Shown here piece by piece: positions 1-9,170 of a DNA stretch of 64,000 bases. The notes below the pieces were generated by a model. The model had not been told where the DNA came from, did no database searches, and saw nothing but the letters and a program-made list of their open reading frames with translations. Positions within the stretch are counted from its first letter, which is position 1. Every line of letters begins with the position of its first letter. Made by a program: the position numbers and the translations under genes. Source of the stretch: Corynebacterium kroppenstedtii DSM 44385 (GTDB lineage Bacteria > Actinomycetota > Actinomycetes > Mycobacteriales > Mycobacteriaceae); the NCBI RefSeq assembly GCF_000023145.1, contig NC_012704.1, positions 868,001-932,000 of the forward strand, written 5' to 3'.

Positions 1-8
1 GAGGAGTT

Positions 9-401
9 GTGGCCCTCTCAGAGCAAGAGCAGCGTGTCCTCGACGAAATCGAGAATGCTCTGTATCAGGAAGACCCAGACTTTGGTAAAAACGTCGGGTC
101 AATCCAGCGTGGTGGCGCCTTCGTCAAAGTCGTTGCTCTGCTGATCCTTGGCCTCGTCTTACTTGTAGGTGGAATAGCTCTATCACAAGCGAGCCTGTGG
201 TTTGTCGTGATGTCGGTTGCCGGGTTCTTGGTGATGTTCGCCGCCGGCGTGATCGGATTACGCGGTGACCGCTCGTCGAAACTCACAGTGGGGGATCGTT
301 CTGACAAGGCGACAAAGAAGCAGCGGAAAGCTCGTAAGTCGTCATTGAGTAGCCGGCCGGGCGGCATGGAAGAGAATTTCCGTCGACGTTTCGAGCGCTA
401 A
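9..401 (+). CDS. DUF3040 membrane protein
   Basis: Small protein of 130 residues beginning with a GTG codon just after a GAGGAG ribosome binding site at the window edge. The opening ALSEQEQRVLDEIE resembles the start of the actinobacterial DUF3040 family. Two hydrophobic segments follow at about residues 38-58 and 63-84, then a basic Lys/Arg-rich tail. Members of this family commonly sit just upstream of mraZ and the dcw cluster in corynebacteria and mycobacteria, as here. The function is unknown. The ribosome binding site is only about 2 nt from the GTG, but the window edge hides any earlier start. Confidence 0.85.
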   Translation: MALSEQEQRVLDEIENALYQEDPDFGKNVGSIQRGGAFVKVVALLILGLVLLVGGIALSQASLWFVVMSVAGFLVMFAAGVIGLRGDRSSKLTVGDRSDKATKKQRKARKSSLSSRPGGMEENFRRRFER

Positions 402-430
402 AGCCCACCGTGATTCCCATATGTGAATTG

Positions 431-487
431 AGTTTTGCGTATGGGAGCCGAGGGTTCGGCGAAAGGCTTCCCATACAACGTAAAACT
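431..487. repeat. Long imperfect inverted repeat after the DUF3040 gene
   Basis: The left arm at 431-449 (AGTTTTGCGTATGGGAGCC) pairs with the right arm at 465-487, apart from a 2-nt and a 1-nt bulge and a G-T/C-A mismatch. The loop is about 15 nt. There is no T-tract, so it is not a simple terminator. It lies just before the intrinsic terminator at 506-546 and could be a 3' UTR structure or a protein-binding palindrome. Confidence 0.6.
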
Positions 488-505
488 GTCTAAGAAGACA
501 CTGCA

Positions 506-546
506 GCCCTGGTGGTGAGTTGACAAGCTCATTACCAGGGCTTTTT
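506..546 (+). terminator. Rho-independent terminator after DUF3040
   Basis: Stem arms GCCCTGGTGGTGAG (506-519) and CTCATTACCAGGGC (528-541) are complementary with G-T pairs. The loop is 8 nt and a run of five T follows at 542-546. It separates the DUF3040 gene from the mraZ transcription unit. Confidence 0.85.
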
Positions 547-821
547 CTTATGTCTCAGGCCAGTTCTCAAAAATCCCCCACTTTGACCCACTCTGGCTCG
601 CTATTTCTCAGCTTTTCGCTAAAAATGCCGTTATTTCTCTGGCTGATGGGGAATGAATGGACTTATGTGCTGGAAGTGGCACGACTCAGGTGTGTTTTTC
701 GGCTGCACATTGTGTGCGGCCGGCCCGCGTATGCCCTCGTCGGGGTTGAATGGCGACTCCCGGCGAAGAGGTTTAATCGACGTTCCTAGCGTCGGCTGTC
801 GTGCTCATTTCTCAGATGTTT

Positions 822-910
822 TTGCACGTCAATGGGGTAAAATACAGTAGTATCACAAGTGTGGCCTGTGATTGTGTCGTGTTGACATAATGAAAAAAAG
901 CTAAAGATTT
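822..910 (+). promoter_or_regulatory. Possible promoter elements upstream of mraZ
   Basis: Two sigma-70-like possibilities lie in the gene-free stretch 547-1097. TTGCAC at 822-827 is spaced 16 nt from TACAGT at 844-849. A perfect TTGACA at 882-887 is followed by only a poor -10 (around 902-910). Either would place the start of transcription upstream of the MraZ boxes. Apart from this and the boxes I see nothing else in 547-1097; the short open frames there look non-coding. Confidence 0.3.
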
Positions 911-929
911 GCTGAAAGCGTCGTGCCAA

Positions 930-974
930 TGGTGCGTTGTGGGGCAGAGTGGGTTAAAGTGGGTGCCAATGGCG
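930..974 (+). promoter_or_regulatory. Five phased MraZ-type operator repeats
   Basis: The sequences TGGTG, TGGGG, TGGGT, TGGGT and TGGCG start at 930, 940, 950, 960 and 970, an exact 10-bp period. MraZ proteins (AbrB-fold, oligomeric rings) are known to bind TGGGN-type direct repeats with 5-nt spacers in front of mraZ and dcw operons. This array is therefore the probable autoregulatory operator, about 125 bp before the mraZ start. Confidence 0.75.
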
Positions 975-1097
975 GACAAGGTAAGTTCGTCGCACTATTT
1001 CTGTAGATGACTGTCGTTGTTGGCGGCCGGCGCTGATAACGACACGGCAATCGACTGGATGTGGATCGTCGATGTTGAGGGAAGGAGTCCGAAGGTC

Positions 1098-1529
1098 ATG
1101 TTCTTCGGTACTTTCACCCCCAAGATGGACGACAAAGGACGCTTGACTCTTCCGGCCAAGTTTCGCGATGAGTTAGCAGAAGGCTTGATGGTGACGAAAG
1201 GCCAAGACCATTCATTAGCCATCTATCCGCGCAACGTGTTCCTCGAACGCGCTCGCAAAGCTGCTGCTGCATCTCGAACGAACCCGGAGGCTCGCGCATT
1301 TGTGCGTAACTTAGCGGCCAGCGCGGATGAACAATCTGTTGATGGTCATGGGCGAATAACGATTTCGCCTGATCATCGTCGCTACGCAGGGTTAAGCAAA
1401 GAATGCGTCGTGATTGGTTCTGTTGACTTCGTCGAAATCTGGAATGCGGAGTCGTGGAATCAGTACCAAGCCGAACATGAAGAAAGCTACGCCAACGGTG
1501 ACGATGCTGCTTTCATGGACTTCCTCTAA
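1098..1529 (+). CDS. mraZ: Transcriptional regulator MraZ
   Basis: First gene of the dcw cluster, a 143-residue MraZ. The protein opens with [26 protein letters not shown] and has two SpoVT/AbrB-like halves. The second half contains [18 protein letters not shown], matching the family's repeated DxxGR motif. I chose the ATG at 1098 because the family begins at MFFG and GAAGGAG lies about 10 nt upstream; the longer frame from 1017 has no family support. MraZ is a nucleoid-associated repressor of its own operon and, in corynebacteria, of other division genes. The five TGGGN boxes upstream fit this. Confidence 0.97.
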   Translation: MFFGTFTPKMDDKGRLTLPAKFRDELAEGLMVTKGQDHSLAIYPRNVFLERARKAAAASRTNPEARAFVRNLAASADEQSVDGHGRITISPDHRRYAGLSKECVVIGSVDFVEIWNAESWNQYQAEHEESYANGDDAAFMDFL

Positions 1530-1589
1530 GGACTCCTTTAGTTCACCAACCATATGGTCGACCGTCGCAATGATCTACAGCCAGTGTAA

Positions 1590-1676
1590 GGAATGTGTGC
1601 AGGCCTCTGCCCGTTTGGATCCTGATGTACTTCCCCAACACCAGGCACTGAGCGGGTAGGGCCCTGTTTACATTCC
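1590..1676 (+). other. Distant inverted repeat in the mraZ-rsmH gap
   Basis: GGAATGTGTGCAGG (1590-1603) can pair with CCTGTTTACATTCC (1663-1676), with three internal mismatches. It sits in the 201-nt untranslated gap between mraZ and rsmH. An mRNA structure is possible, but the pairing may be chance. Confidence 0.3.
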
Positions 1677-1730
1677 TCTCCATCACCACGACCGCCCAAT
1701 ATTCTGACCGCGACGATGAAAGAGGGGACA

Positions 1731-2903
1731 ATGGCCGACCGCCACACTGGTACGCATGGTCACGTTCCCGTCATGCTGGAACGCATGGTCGAGCTGATAG
1801 CTCCCACGGTCACAGAATCATCAGAGAACTCGGCACCATCCGTCATTCTCGACGGCACCCTCGGAGCCGGCGGACACACCGAATCCTTCCTGGAGCGTTT
1901 TCCGTCGGCAATGGTCATCGGAGTCGACCGCGATAAGAAGGAACTCTCCCGAACCACTGAGCGGCTGTCTCGATTTCAGGACCGGTTCTACCCAGTACAT
2001 GCTCGTTTCGACAACTTCGATGAGGCATTAGACGATGCTGATCATCCAGTTGTCGACGCTTTCGATGCGCACGGTCTCAGCGCCGGTTTCTTTGATCTTG
2101 GTGTGTCCTCGATGCAGCTAGATCAGGTGGACCGGGGTTTTACTTATCGTGACGACGGTCCGCTGGACATGCGGATGGATACGTCGACGGGCAAAACGGC
2201 TGCCGATGTCCTTAATACGTATAGCCACGGCGAGCTGGCTCGCATCTTAAAAACATACGGCGATGAACGCTTTGCTGGGCCTCTCGCTCGCGCCATTGTT
2301 CGTGAACGTGAGAAAGAACCCTGGTCCACGTCGCAGCGGTTAGTGGACCTTATCTACGCGACAATTCCAGCCTCGGCGCGACGTCATGGGGGCCATCCGG
2401 CGAAGAGGACCTTTCAAGCTTTGCGCGTTGAGGTCAATGCTGAGCTGGATGCTCTGCGTCGGGTCATTCCGAAAGTCTGCTCCTACCTCCACCTTGGTGG
2501 CCGGGCAGTGTTCATGAGCTACCAAAGCCTTGAAGACAAAATTGTGAAGAGGGAACTGGCGGCGCTGACCGAATCGAAGACCCCTCCGGGGCTTCCTATC
2601 GATTTGCCCAACAGTGCCCCCGATTTTCACTTGGTGACGCGGGGTTCGGAAAAGGCTGATGAGCAGGAGAATAATAAGAATCCGCGCGCACATTCGGTCC
2701 GCGTCCGTGCCGTAGAGAGAACGGGCTACTCGCACTCGAGTCCGCCGCCGGGCAGTACTCCGGCGAGGGCTTCGGGATCATCCACCACATATTCAGCTCG
2801 ATCAGGATCCCGGCATGAGGCCCACCGAGAGGGAAGAGAACACCTGGTCTCTTCCGCACAACAGAGCATTTCACACCGCGAAGACGTCGAAGGAGAACAA
2901 TGA
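1731..2903 (+). CDS. rsmH: 16S rRNA (cytosine(1402)-N4)-methyltransferase RsmH
   Basis: SAM-dependent methyltransferase of 390 residues, formerly MraW, which methylates C1402 of 16S rRNA. The SAM-binding motif is [11 protein letters not shown] followed by GVDRD. The family block [11 protein letters not shown] and [10 protein letters not shown] is intact, and the C-terminal catalytic region contains [14 protein letters not shown]. About 60 residues after RAVER form a Ser/Gly/Arg-rich tail beyond the usual end. The ATG at 1731 follows AGAGGGG; the ATG at 1716 has no ribosome binding site. The stop overlaps the next start in ATGA, which suggests translational coupling. Confidence 0.96.
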   Translation: MADRHTGTHGHVPVMLERMVELIAPTVTESSENSAPSVILDGTLGAGGHTESFLERFPSAMVIGVDRDKKELSRTTERLSRFQDRFYPVHARFDNFDEALDDADHPVVDAFDAHGLSAGFFDLGVSSMQLDQVDRGFTYRDDGPLDMRMDTSTGKTAADVLNTYSHGELARILKTYGDERFAGPLARAIVREREKEPWSTSQRLVDLIYATIPASARRHGGHPAKRTFQALRVEVNAELDALRRVIPKVCSYLHLGGRAVFMSYQSLEDKIVKRELAALTESKTPPGLPIDLPNSAPDFHLVTRGSEKADEQENNKNPRAHSVRVRAVERTGYSHSSPPPGSTPARASGSSTTYSARSGSRHEAHREGREHLVSSAQQSISHREDVEGEQ

Positions 2904-3799
2904 CTACCTTGACAGGGGCTGGAACAACAGCTCGACGGGCAAGCCACGACCATGACGTCGACACCGCGGGGCGCGCCTCTACGGCGACGTTGACGCGGAC
3001 CACTTCACGTGACCGACGAGCAGAAACGCCGGTTCGGTCGCGTCGGGAAGGAAATAACCTCCGCTCCTCGAATACGTCCGTAGCGAGGAAAAAGAGGACG
3101 AGCGCCGCGAAGAGAATGGGCTCTCGTCAGGTTATCTCCGTCCGAGGCCGACGCGTCGTTTCCGAAGAACGGCGAGTCAAGAGGACCACGATCCAGTTCA
3201 TCGTCGTATGTATCTTGTTCATCGGCGTCGGCGTGGGCGTCACGATGTACCTTTCTGGAGTGACGACGCAGCAGTCGTTCGCCATCCAGAAAGCGAAAGA
3301 CCAGAAGACAACTCTGGATAACGAGTTGGAAGGGCTGCATCGCGACGTCAAGAACGCAAGCTCTGACTCGGAAGTTGCCAAGAAGGCATCGGAGGACGGC
3401 ATGGTTGTTCCTGATCAGCCGGGAATTATGACCGTCAATCCCGACGGTTCCGTGGTTGAGAATAGGGCCGCCGATCCTTCAAAGACTCACGAGATTCACG
3501 ACATCAATAGCGGTGCGGATCCCAAGGCGAAGGCCTCGTCGGATCCCGAGAAAACGAAAAATACGTCACGGTCTGCTACGTCTTCTTCCTCGTCCGGCCG
3601 TGACAACAACCGACCAGCGCAATTGGCTCCGTACCAGGACAATACGGCTGGGGCAGTAGCGACGCAGGGCGCTAACCAGGCCGCTAGTCAGGGTGAAGGA
3701 CTTGACCGCGAAGCCCCATTACCTGCAGACCAGGCGAACGACGCTAACCCTGCGCCGGAAGCTGCACCGGGGGGCGATGCTGCCGTGCCGACGCCCTAA
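2900..3799 (+). CDS. ftsL: FtsL-like division membrane protein
   Basis: Single-pass protein of 299 residues in the position of FtsL, between rsmH and ftsI. A basic cytoplasmic region of about 95 residues is followed by one transmembrane helix at roughly residues 97-118, then a short coiled-coil-like stretch ([15 protein letters not shown]) typical of FtsL. Residues after about 160 are a long Ser/Ala/Pro/Asp-rich low-complexity tail. FtsL works with FtsQ and FtsB to activate FtsW/FtsI. Sequence similarity among FtsL proteins is weak, so the call rests on position and topology. It overlaps rsmH by 4 nt. Confidence 0.8.
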   Translation: MTTLTGAGTTARRASHDHDVDTAGRASTATLTRTTSRDRRAETPVRSRREGNNLRSSNTSVARKKRTSAAKRMGSRQVISVRGRRVVSEERRVKRTTIQFIVVCILFIGVGVGVTMYLSGVTTQQSFAIQKAKDQKTTLDNELEGLHRDVKNASSDSEVAKKASEDGMVVPDQPGIMTVNPDGSVVENRAADPSKTHEIHDINSGADPKAKASSDPEKTKNTSRSATSSSSSGRDNNRPAQLAPYQDNTAGAVATQGANQAASQGEGLDREAPLPADQANDANPAPEAAPGGDAAVPTP

Positions 3800-3872
3800 A
3801 GCTATCTAGGGCTGCTCGGGCACAGTCTGATCTGTGGATCGTCGCAGGTCAGGCTGGGTGGTGTGAGGTGAA

Positions 3873-3951
3873 CCGGATGTGTCAGGTTGCTTGTGTACTA
3901 TTTTGCGAGGGTTCCGGATGTGAGTGCGGAACATCGCCCACCTTGAGGTGG
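3873..3951 (+). promoter_or_regulatory. Structured intergenic region upstream of ftsI
   Basis: The 221-nt gap before ftsI contains the direct repeat CCGGATGTG at 3873-3881 and 3914-3922, a -10-like TACTAT at 3896-3901, a hairpin GTTCCG/CGGAAC (3911-3916 with 3927-3932) and a hairpin CCACC/GGTGG (3938-3942 with 3947-3951). An internal promoter with an mRNA leader structure is possible; no -35 is evident. Confidence 0.35.
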
Positions 3952-4020
3952 CGGCAGTAATCTGTAGAAGATATGTGGTGATCAGGTAAATGAGGCATGA
4001 GAAGGGGGACCGGAGAATCC

Positions 4021-5943
4021 ATGAGTAACAGTTCATCTCGTCGGCCCCGGAATCCCAGAACAGGGAGCTCTCCTGATGCACCGCTACGTAACAGCATGGC
4101 GGGGACATCGTTAATAACAGGCGCCAAGGCAGCCATGCGGCGCCTCAATCTTCTCCGGGCGATCATTATCGCTTTACTGATCGTCCTTATTTTGCGTCTT
4201 GTATGGGTCCAGCTCATCATTGGACCGAACTTGTCGTCGCAGGCCCAAGAACAGCGTCGAGTAAAAATCGCCGAACCGGCCCGACGAGGGACTATCACCG
4301 ACACTAATGGTGAGGATCTTGCCTACACCATGGAATCGTCACTGCTGTCCGTGCATCCGAACAAACTGCGCAGCTTCATGGAGAAGCGGCATGAGATTAA
4401 CCCCGATAGTTATCCAGATCCTGACCAGCGGATGAAGGATATTGCCGACGATCTTCCTCGGATGATTGGTGATGACGACAAAGCGGATGATGTGAAGTCG
4501 GAGGATATTGAAAAGAAGTTAACCTCCGATGATGATTATTCCGTTCTGGTGCGAAACGTCGATCCGGATAAAGCGGAAAAGATCGTTAAGAAGTATCCAG
4601 AGATCACTGCGGAGCGGCAAGACGTCCGCCAATACCCGAATGGTGCTATCGGCGAAAATGTTCTTGGCAAGATAAGCCAGGATGGATCGGGCCAATTCGG
4701 GCTGGAGCTCTCGCAAGACTCTGACCTCCAGGGGACGAACGGAAGTTATACCGTCGATATAGCCGCCCAAGGGATGGCGATCCCCGGTTCTCGTCGGGAC
4801 GAACATCCAGCGATTGATGGCGATAGCTATCAGCTGACCTTAGATAACGACATGCAGACCTTCGTGCAGCAGAGCCTGGAACAAGCCAAAGCCAATTCCG
4901 GTGCCGAGGACGCTAGTGCGGTGGTGCTCGACGCCAAGTCAGGCCACATATTGTCCATGGCTACGACGGGAACGATTGATCCGAATGGAGACATCGAAAA
5001 GCAGCTCAAGGAAGGCAAGCAGTTCGGCGACCGGACGATAAGCAACCCCTTCGAACCGGGATCGGTCGGCAAGGTTATTACCGCCGCTGCATCGATTGAG
5101 GACAAGAAAACCACGCCAGACGAAGTTCTGCAGGTACCAGGGTCAATTAATGACTCCGGCGTTACTGTCAAGGATGCATGGGATCACGGCGTCACTCCGT
5201 ACACCACGACAGGTATTTTCAGTAAGTCGTCCAACGTCGGAACCTTGATGCTCGCTCAGCGAGTCGGACCGGATTCATTTAATAATTACCTGAATAAATT
5301 CGGGATCGGACAAGCGACAGGCGTCGAGCTGCCCAACGAGACCAGCGGATTTCTTCCTCCGCGCTCCCAGTGGGCGGCTGGTACATATGCGAACCTCCCC
5401 ATCGGCCAGGGCTTTTCCACGTCCCTCCTTCAGATGGCGAGCATCTATCAAACCATCGCTAATGACGGGGTGCGTATCGAACCCCGAATCGTGAAGAGCA
5501 TTAAAGACCCCGACGGAAAAGAAGTGTCCACTGACGCTCCCAGCGAAACACGGGTGGTGAGTGCCCAGACGGCACGAACGGTCCGCAACATGTTCCGCGG
5601 GGTTGTCCAGAAGGACAGCGGAAACCAGCAGGGTACAGGCCCCGGCGCGGCCATCGACGGGTATCAAATTGCAGGTAAGACGGGTACAGCCCAACAGGTT
5701 GACCCGGACACCGGTGCATATTCCAATTCGAAGTACTGGATCACATTCGCCGGGATTGCCCCGGCCGACGACCCACGCTTCGTCGTTGCCATCATGTTGA
5801 ACAACCCGGCTCGTGGCGTTCATGGCGAAGGCGGTCAGTCGGCAGCGCCGCTGTTCCACGACATCGCATCGTGGGCGCTTAACCGCTACAACATCCCGCC
5901 GTCGAAAGAACCAGGTGACACCCTCTTGTTGCAGGCAGGGTAG
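4021..5943 (+). CDS. ftsI: Septal peptidoglycan transpeptidase FtsI (PBP3-type)
   Basis: Class B penicillin-binding protein of 640 residues that crosslinks septal peptidoglycan with FtsW. A cytoplasmic Ser/Arg/Asn-rich region precedes the membrane anchor at about residues 44-65, then the PBP dimerisation domain, then the transpeptidase. Its three active-site motifs are visible: S348-V-G-K351, S403-S-N405 and K553-T-G555. The ATG at 4021 is chosen because CGGAG lies 5 nt upstream; the ATG at 3997 lacks a good site. The length is normal for actinobacteria. MurE follows after 76 nt. Confidence 0.97.
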   Translation: MSNSSSRRPRNPRTGSSPDAPLRNSMAGTSLITGAKAAMRRLNLLRAIIIALLIVLILRLVWVQLIIGPNLSSQAQEQRRVKIAEPARRGTITDTNGEDLAYTMESSLLSVHPNKLRSFMEKRHEINPDSYPDPDQRMKDIADDLPRMIGDDDKADDVKSEDIEKKLTSDDDYSVLVRNVDPDKAEKIVKKYPEITAERQDVRQYPNGAIGENVLGKISQDGSGQFGLELSQDSDLQGTNGSYTVDIAAQGMAIPGSRRDEHPAIDGDSYQLTLDNDMQTFVQQSLEQAKANSGAEDASAVVLDAKSGHILSMATTGTIDPNGDIEKQLKEGKQFGDRTISNPFEPGSVGKVITAAASIEDKKTTPDEVLQVPGSINDSGVTVKDAWDHGVTPYTTTGIFSKSSNVGTLMLAQRVGPDSFNNYLNKFGIGQATGVELPNETSGFLPPRSQWAAGTYANLPIGQGFSTSLLQMASIYQTIANDGVRIEPRIVKSIKDPDGKEVSTDAPSETRVVSAQTARTVRNMFRGVVQKDSGNQQGTGPGAAIDGYQIAGKTGTAQQVDPDTGAYSNSKYWITFAGIAPADDPRFVVAIMLNNPARGVHGEGGQSAAPLFHDIASWALNRYNIPPSKEPGDTLLLQAG

Positions 5944-6019
5944 CTCAAGATTTCTACTGTTGGAAGCATCGTTTATCGCGTTATCCTTCGCCGTCTAGAT
6001 CGTGATCAAGGAGATTGTC

Positions 6020-7600
6020 ATGGCAACGCTGCAAGAACTTGCGGAAATATCGGGTGGCCGCCTCATTCGGACTGATGACCCGGACCTCGTCGTCACGGAT
6101 ATTGGGCTTAATGCTCAGGCTTTGCCAGAAGGTGGGCTCTTTGCCGGGGTGCCTGGGCTCCATGTCCATGGCGCACAATTTGCGGACTCCTCATCGGCAG
6201 CAGCGGTCTTGACTGATCACGATGGGGTAGAAAAGGTCACGCGTGAGGACCTGCCGATTATCGTCGTTGATGACGTTCGTGCAGTGCTCGGGGAGGTGTC
6301 GTCGGCAGTTTATGATCACCCTTCCCGCGACTTGACGGTGATCGGTATTACCGGGACAGCAGGGAAAACCACCACGAGTTACATGGTTGAAGCTGCTCTC
6401 CTTCATCACGGCATTTCAACCGGGCTGATCGGTACCACGGGTACCAGGATTAATGGGGAGAAGGTTCCTTCGACTCTCACCACCCCCGAAGCCCCTAACC
6501 TTCAAGCACTTTTCGCCATGATGAAAAAGCGAGGCGTGACGCACGTGGTCATGGAGGTTTCCAGTCACGCGATTGCGTTGGGTCGTGTATTGGGGACTCA
6601 TTTCTCCGTCGCGGGGTTCACTAATTTGTCCCAGGATCACCTGGATTTCCACCCCACGATGGAGGATTACTTCCAGACGAAAGCGCGGCTGTTCAAGGAG
6701 GATTCGCCCCTGCATGCGGAGACCTCCGTCGTATGCATCGATGATGCGTGGGGGCAGAGATTAGCGACGATGCTGCCACATCCGTTCACGGTGTCGACGG
6801 AAGCTGCGTCGGAACATGACGCATCGCTTCAGCCGGATGTGTGGGCTGGGCCATCCTCCGTCATGGATAACGGTGTGCAGACGGCCGAGCTGTACGGCTT
6901 CGGCGCGAACGAGATGACGCTACATATACCGATGCCCGGCCGTTTTAACGTCGCTAATGCGATGCTGGCGATGGGGCTCCTCGTGAAGACCGGGATGAAA
7001 GCCGAGGACGCCATTGAGGGGCTCTCGACCGTGACCGTGCCCGGCCGATTAGAACGTATTGATTGTGGCCAAGATTTTATGGCCGTCGTGGACTATGCCC
7101 ATAAACCGGGGGCGATCGCTGCCGTCTTGGATACGCTTCGTGCACATGTGCGGGGCCGGATTGCAATCGTCGTCGGTGCCGGCGGAGATCGGGATCATTC
7201 GAAACGCCCCATCATGGGACGTGAAGCAGCGCTACGCAGCGATCTAGTTATTGTCACCGATGATAATCCGCGTAGTGAAGATCCAGCTTCCATACGGCAA
7301 CAAGTCGTGGCAGGGGCGAAGGAAGTGGCTGACCATGTAGATGTTGACCGTGCGGACGAACCTCGCAATAAAGTAAAAACAGAGGGTTCGGAGCATCGGC
7401 CTACCATTCGTGAGATCGGTGATCGCAGAGAAGCGATCCGCGCAGCAATCCAGTGGACCCAGCCGGGTGACGCAGTTATCGTCGCAGGTAAAGGGCATGA
7501 AACTGGCCAGCTGATTGGTGATACAACTCATCCATTTGACGATCGGGTCGAAACGCGCCGAAGCATCGAAGATAAACTCAATAGCTCGGTGGAGAAATAA
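6020..7600 (+). CDS. murE: UDP-MurNAc-L-Ala-D-Glu:meso-diaminopimelate ligase MurE
   Basis: Cytoplasmic Mur ligase of 526 residues that adds the third amino acid to the peptidoglycan precursor. The ATP-binding motif GTAGKTTT and the substrate block TTPEAP are present. The DNPRSEDP motif near the C-terminal third is the signature of ligases specific for meso-diaminopimelate, which predicts a DAP-type wall. The region around 7330-7400 is a polar, Asp/Glu/Lys-rich insertion (VDRADEPRNKVKTEGSEH) in the third domain. The ATG at 6020 follows AAGGAG by 6 nt. Confidence 0.97.
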   Translation: MATLQELAEISGGRLIRTDDPDLVVTDIGLNAQALPEGGLFAGVPGLHVHGAQFADSSSAAAVLTDHDGVEKVTREDLPIIVVDDVRAVLGEVSSAVYDHPSRDLTVIGITGTAGKTTTSYMVEAALLHHGISTGLIGTTGTRINGEKVPSTLTTPEAPNLQALFAMMKKRGVTHVVMEVSSHAIALGRVLGTHFSVAGFTNLSQDHLDFHPTMEDYFQTKARLFKEDSPLHAETSVVCIDDAWGQRLATMLPHPFTVSTEAASEHDASLQPDVWAGPSSVMDNGVQTAELYGFGANEMTLHIPMPGRFNVANAMLAMGLLVKTGMKAEDAIEGLSTVTVPGRLERIDCGQDFMAVVDYAHKPGAIAAVLDTLRAHVRGRIAIVVGAGGDRDHSKRPIMGREAALRSDLVIVTDDNPRSEDPASIRQQVVAGAKEVADHVDVDRADEPRNKVKTEGSEHRPTIREIGDRREAIRAAIQWTQPGDAVIVAGKGHETGQLIGDTTHPFDDRVETRRSIEDKLNSSVEK

Positions 7601-7652
7601 AAGTAGTTATGTGCCATCACATGTACGGGCGTAGTGAAAGAGGTAGCCAACC

Positions 7653-9170
7653 ATGATTCCCATGACGGCGGGGCGTCTCGCGGATATTACCGGCGGATAT
7701 CTTGTCAATATTGACCCCGACGCGGTAGTACCAGGGCCCGTCGAATTCGATTCGCGGAAGATTGCCCCTGGTTCAGTATTTCTGGCATTGCCGGGTGCCC
7801 GTGTCAATGGCCACGATTTCGCCGCCCAAGCCATTAAAGACGGCGCTACTCTCGCCCTGCTATCACGTGATATGGGTGTACCTGCCGTCATCATTCCTCA
7901 CGTAGAGCACGTGGAAACCAATGCCACCGCGCTGGAATATGACCGCGATGGGGAAGGTGAAGCGGCATTGGCTGCTCTCAGTAAGCTGGCTCACCACACG
8001 GTCACCGAATTAGTCGCTCACCATGGCCTACGTGTGATCGGTGTGACGGGTTCCGCCGGGAAAACATCGACGAAGGACATGATTGCGACGATCCTTCGGA
8101 CGCAAGGGGAGACGGTGGCACCACCCGGGTCCTTTAATAACGAAATTGGGCACCCCTACACCGCCTTGCGATGCACCGAATCGACGCGATTCTTAGTTGC
8201 CGAAATGAGTGCCCGCGGAATCGGCCACATCGCTCACTTGGCGCGGATTGCGCCTCCGACGATTGGTGCAGTCCTTAACGTTGGTACGGCTCATTTAGGC
8301 GAATTTGGATCCCGCGAGGCCATTGCCCAAGCCAAAGGTGAACTCGTCGAGGCGTTGCCGTCGGCTGACGACGGTGGCGTTGCGATCCTTAACGCCGATG
8401 ATCGTTTGGTATCGGGCATGGCACCACGGACCTCGGCCCGTGTGATCACTTTTTCGGTGAAGTCTGGAGAAGCTGGTGATGACCCGGCCGATGACCACGA
8501 CGCTGTCATCGCCACTGATGTCGTTCTCGATAGCTCCGCCCGTGCATCCTTTACCTTGACAATGCCGACGGGGGAGTCCGCCCCCGTGCAGCTGCAAGTT
8601 TATGGGCAGCACCAAGTTGCGAATGCGCTCGCAGCCGCAGCGGTGGGATTTGCCGTCGGGATGTCCGTGGATGAGATCGCCACTGCGTTGTCCCACCACA
8701 CCGCGGCGAGCGCGAATCGGATGGATGTGCGCAATCGGCGCGACGGAGTAACCATCATCAACGATTCGTACAACGCGAACCCTGACTCAATGCGCGCAGG
8801 AATCGCAGCTTTGGCGTCCACCGTTCAGGCGCGGGAGGATGCCCAATCCTGGGCAGTCTTAGGCCAAATGGGTGAATTGGGAGCCTCCGCCACCGACGAG
8901 CACTACTCGATCGGTGAAGAACTGGGCCGACACCAGATCAACCACGTTGTTGTCGTCGGCAATGGTGTTAACCAGCGGGCTTTAGCGCATGGAGCTAAGG
9001 ATTCGGGCGTTGATGTGACCCACGTGGACGATGTCGATGCAGCTGTCGATAATGTGTGGTCGTCAGTTCGTCCGGACGATGTTGTCCTTATCAAGGCTTC
9101 ATACTCAGATGGACTGTGGAGAGTCGCGGAAGGGCTTTTGTCCGGTCAGGATGAAGGGAACGGAGAGTAA
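7653..9170 (+). CDS. murF: UDP-MurNAc-tripeptide:D-Ala-D-Ala ligase MurF
   Basis: Mur ligase of 505 residues that attaches D-Ala-D-Ala to the UDP-MurNAc tripeptide, the last cytoplasmic peptide-addition step. The ATP-binding loop [13 protein letters not shown] is intact, as are the central-domain block NEIGHPYT and the C-terminal block [12 protein letters not shown]. The ATG follows a GAAAGAGG site by about 12 nt; no better start is seen. The stop TAA shares its last A with the ATG of mraY (TAATG), so the two genes are translationally coupled. Confidence 0.97.
   Translation: MIPMTAGRLADITGGYLVNIDPDAVVPGPVEFDSRKIAPGSVFLALPGARVNGHDFAAQAIKDGATLALLSRDMGVPAVIIPHVEHVETNATALEYDRDGEGEAALAALSKLAHHTVTELVAHHGLRVIGVTGSAGKTSTKDMIATILRTQGETVAPPGSFNNEIGHPYTALRCTESTRFLVAEMSARGIGHIAHLARIAPPTIGAVLNVGTAHLGEFGSREAIAQAKGELVEALPSADDGGVAILNADDRLVSGMAPRTSARVITFSVKSGEAGDDPADDHDAVIATDVVLDSSARASFTLTMPTGESAPVQLQVYGQHQVANALAAAAVGFAVGMSVDEIATALSHHTAASANRMDVRNRRDGVTIINDSYNANPDSMRAGIAALASTVQAREDAQSWAVLGQMGELGASATDEHYSIGEELGRHQINHVVVVGNGVNQRALAHGAKDSGVDVTHVDDVDAAVDNVWSSVRPDDVVLIKASYSDGLWRVAEGLLSGQDEGNGE

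Noticed and set aside
520-850. Two short + strand frames (520-789 and 653-850) in the mraZ upstream gap
   Set aside because: They begin inside or just after the terminator, lack ribosome sites and have no protein-like features; the second overlaps probable promoter elements.
1017-1097. Longer N-terminus of MraZ
   Set aside because: MraZ proteins start at MFFG; the extra 27 residues come from untranslated leader, and the ribosome site is next to the ATG at 1098.
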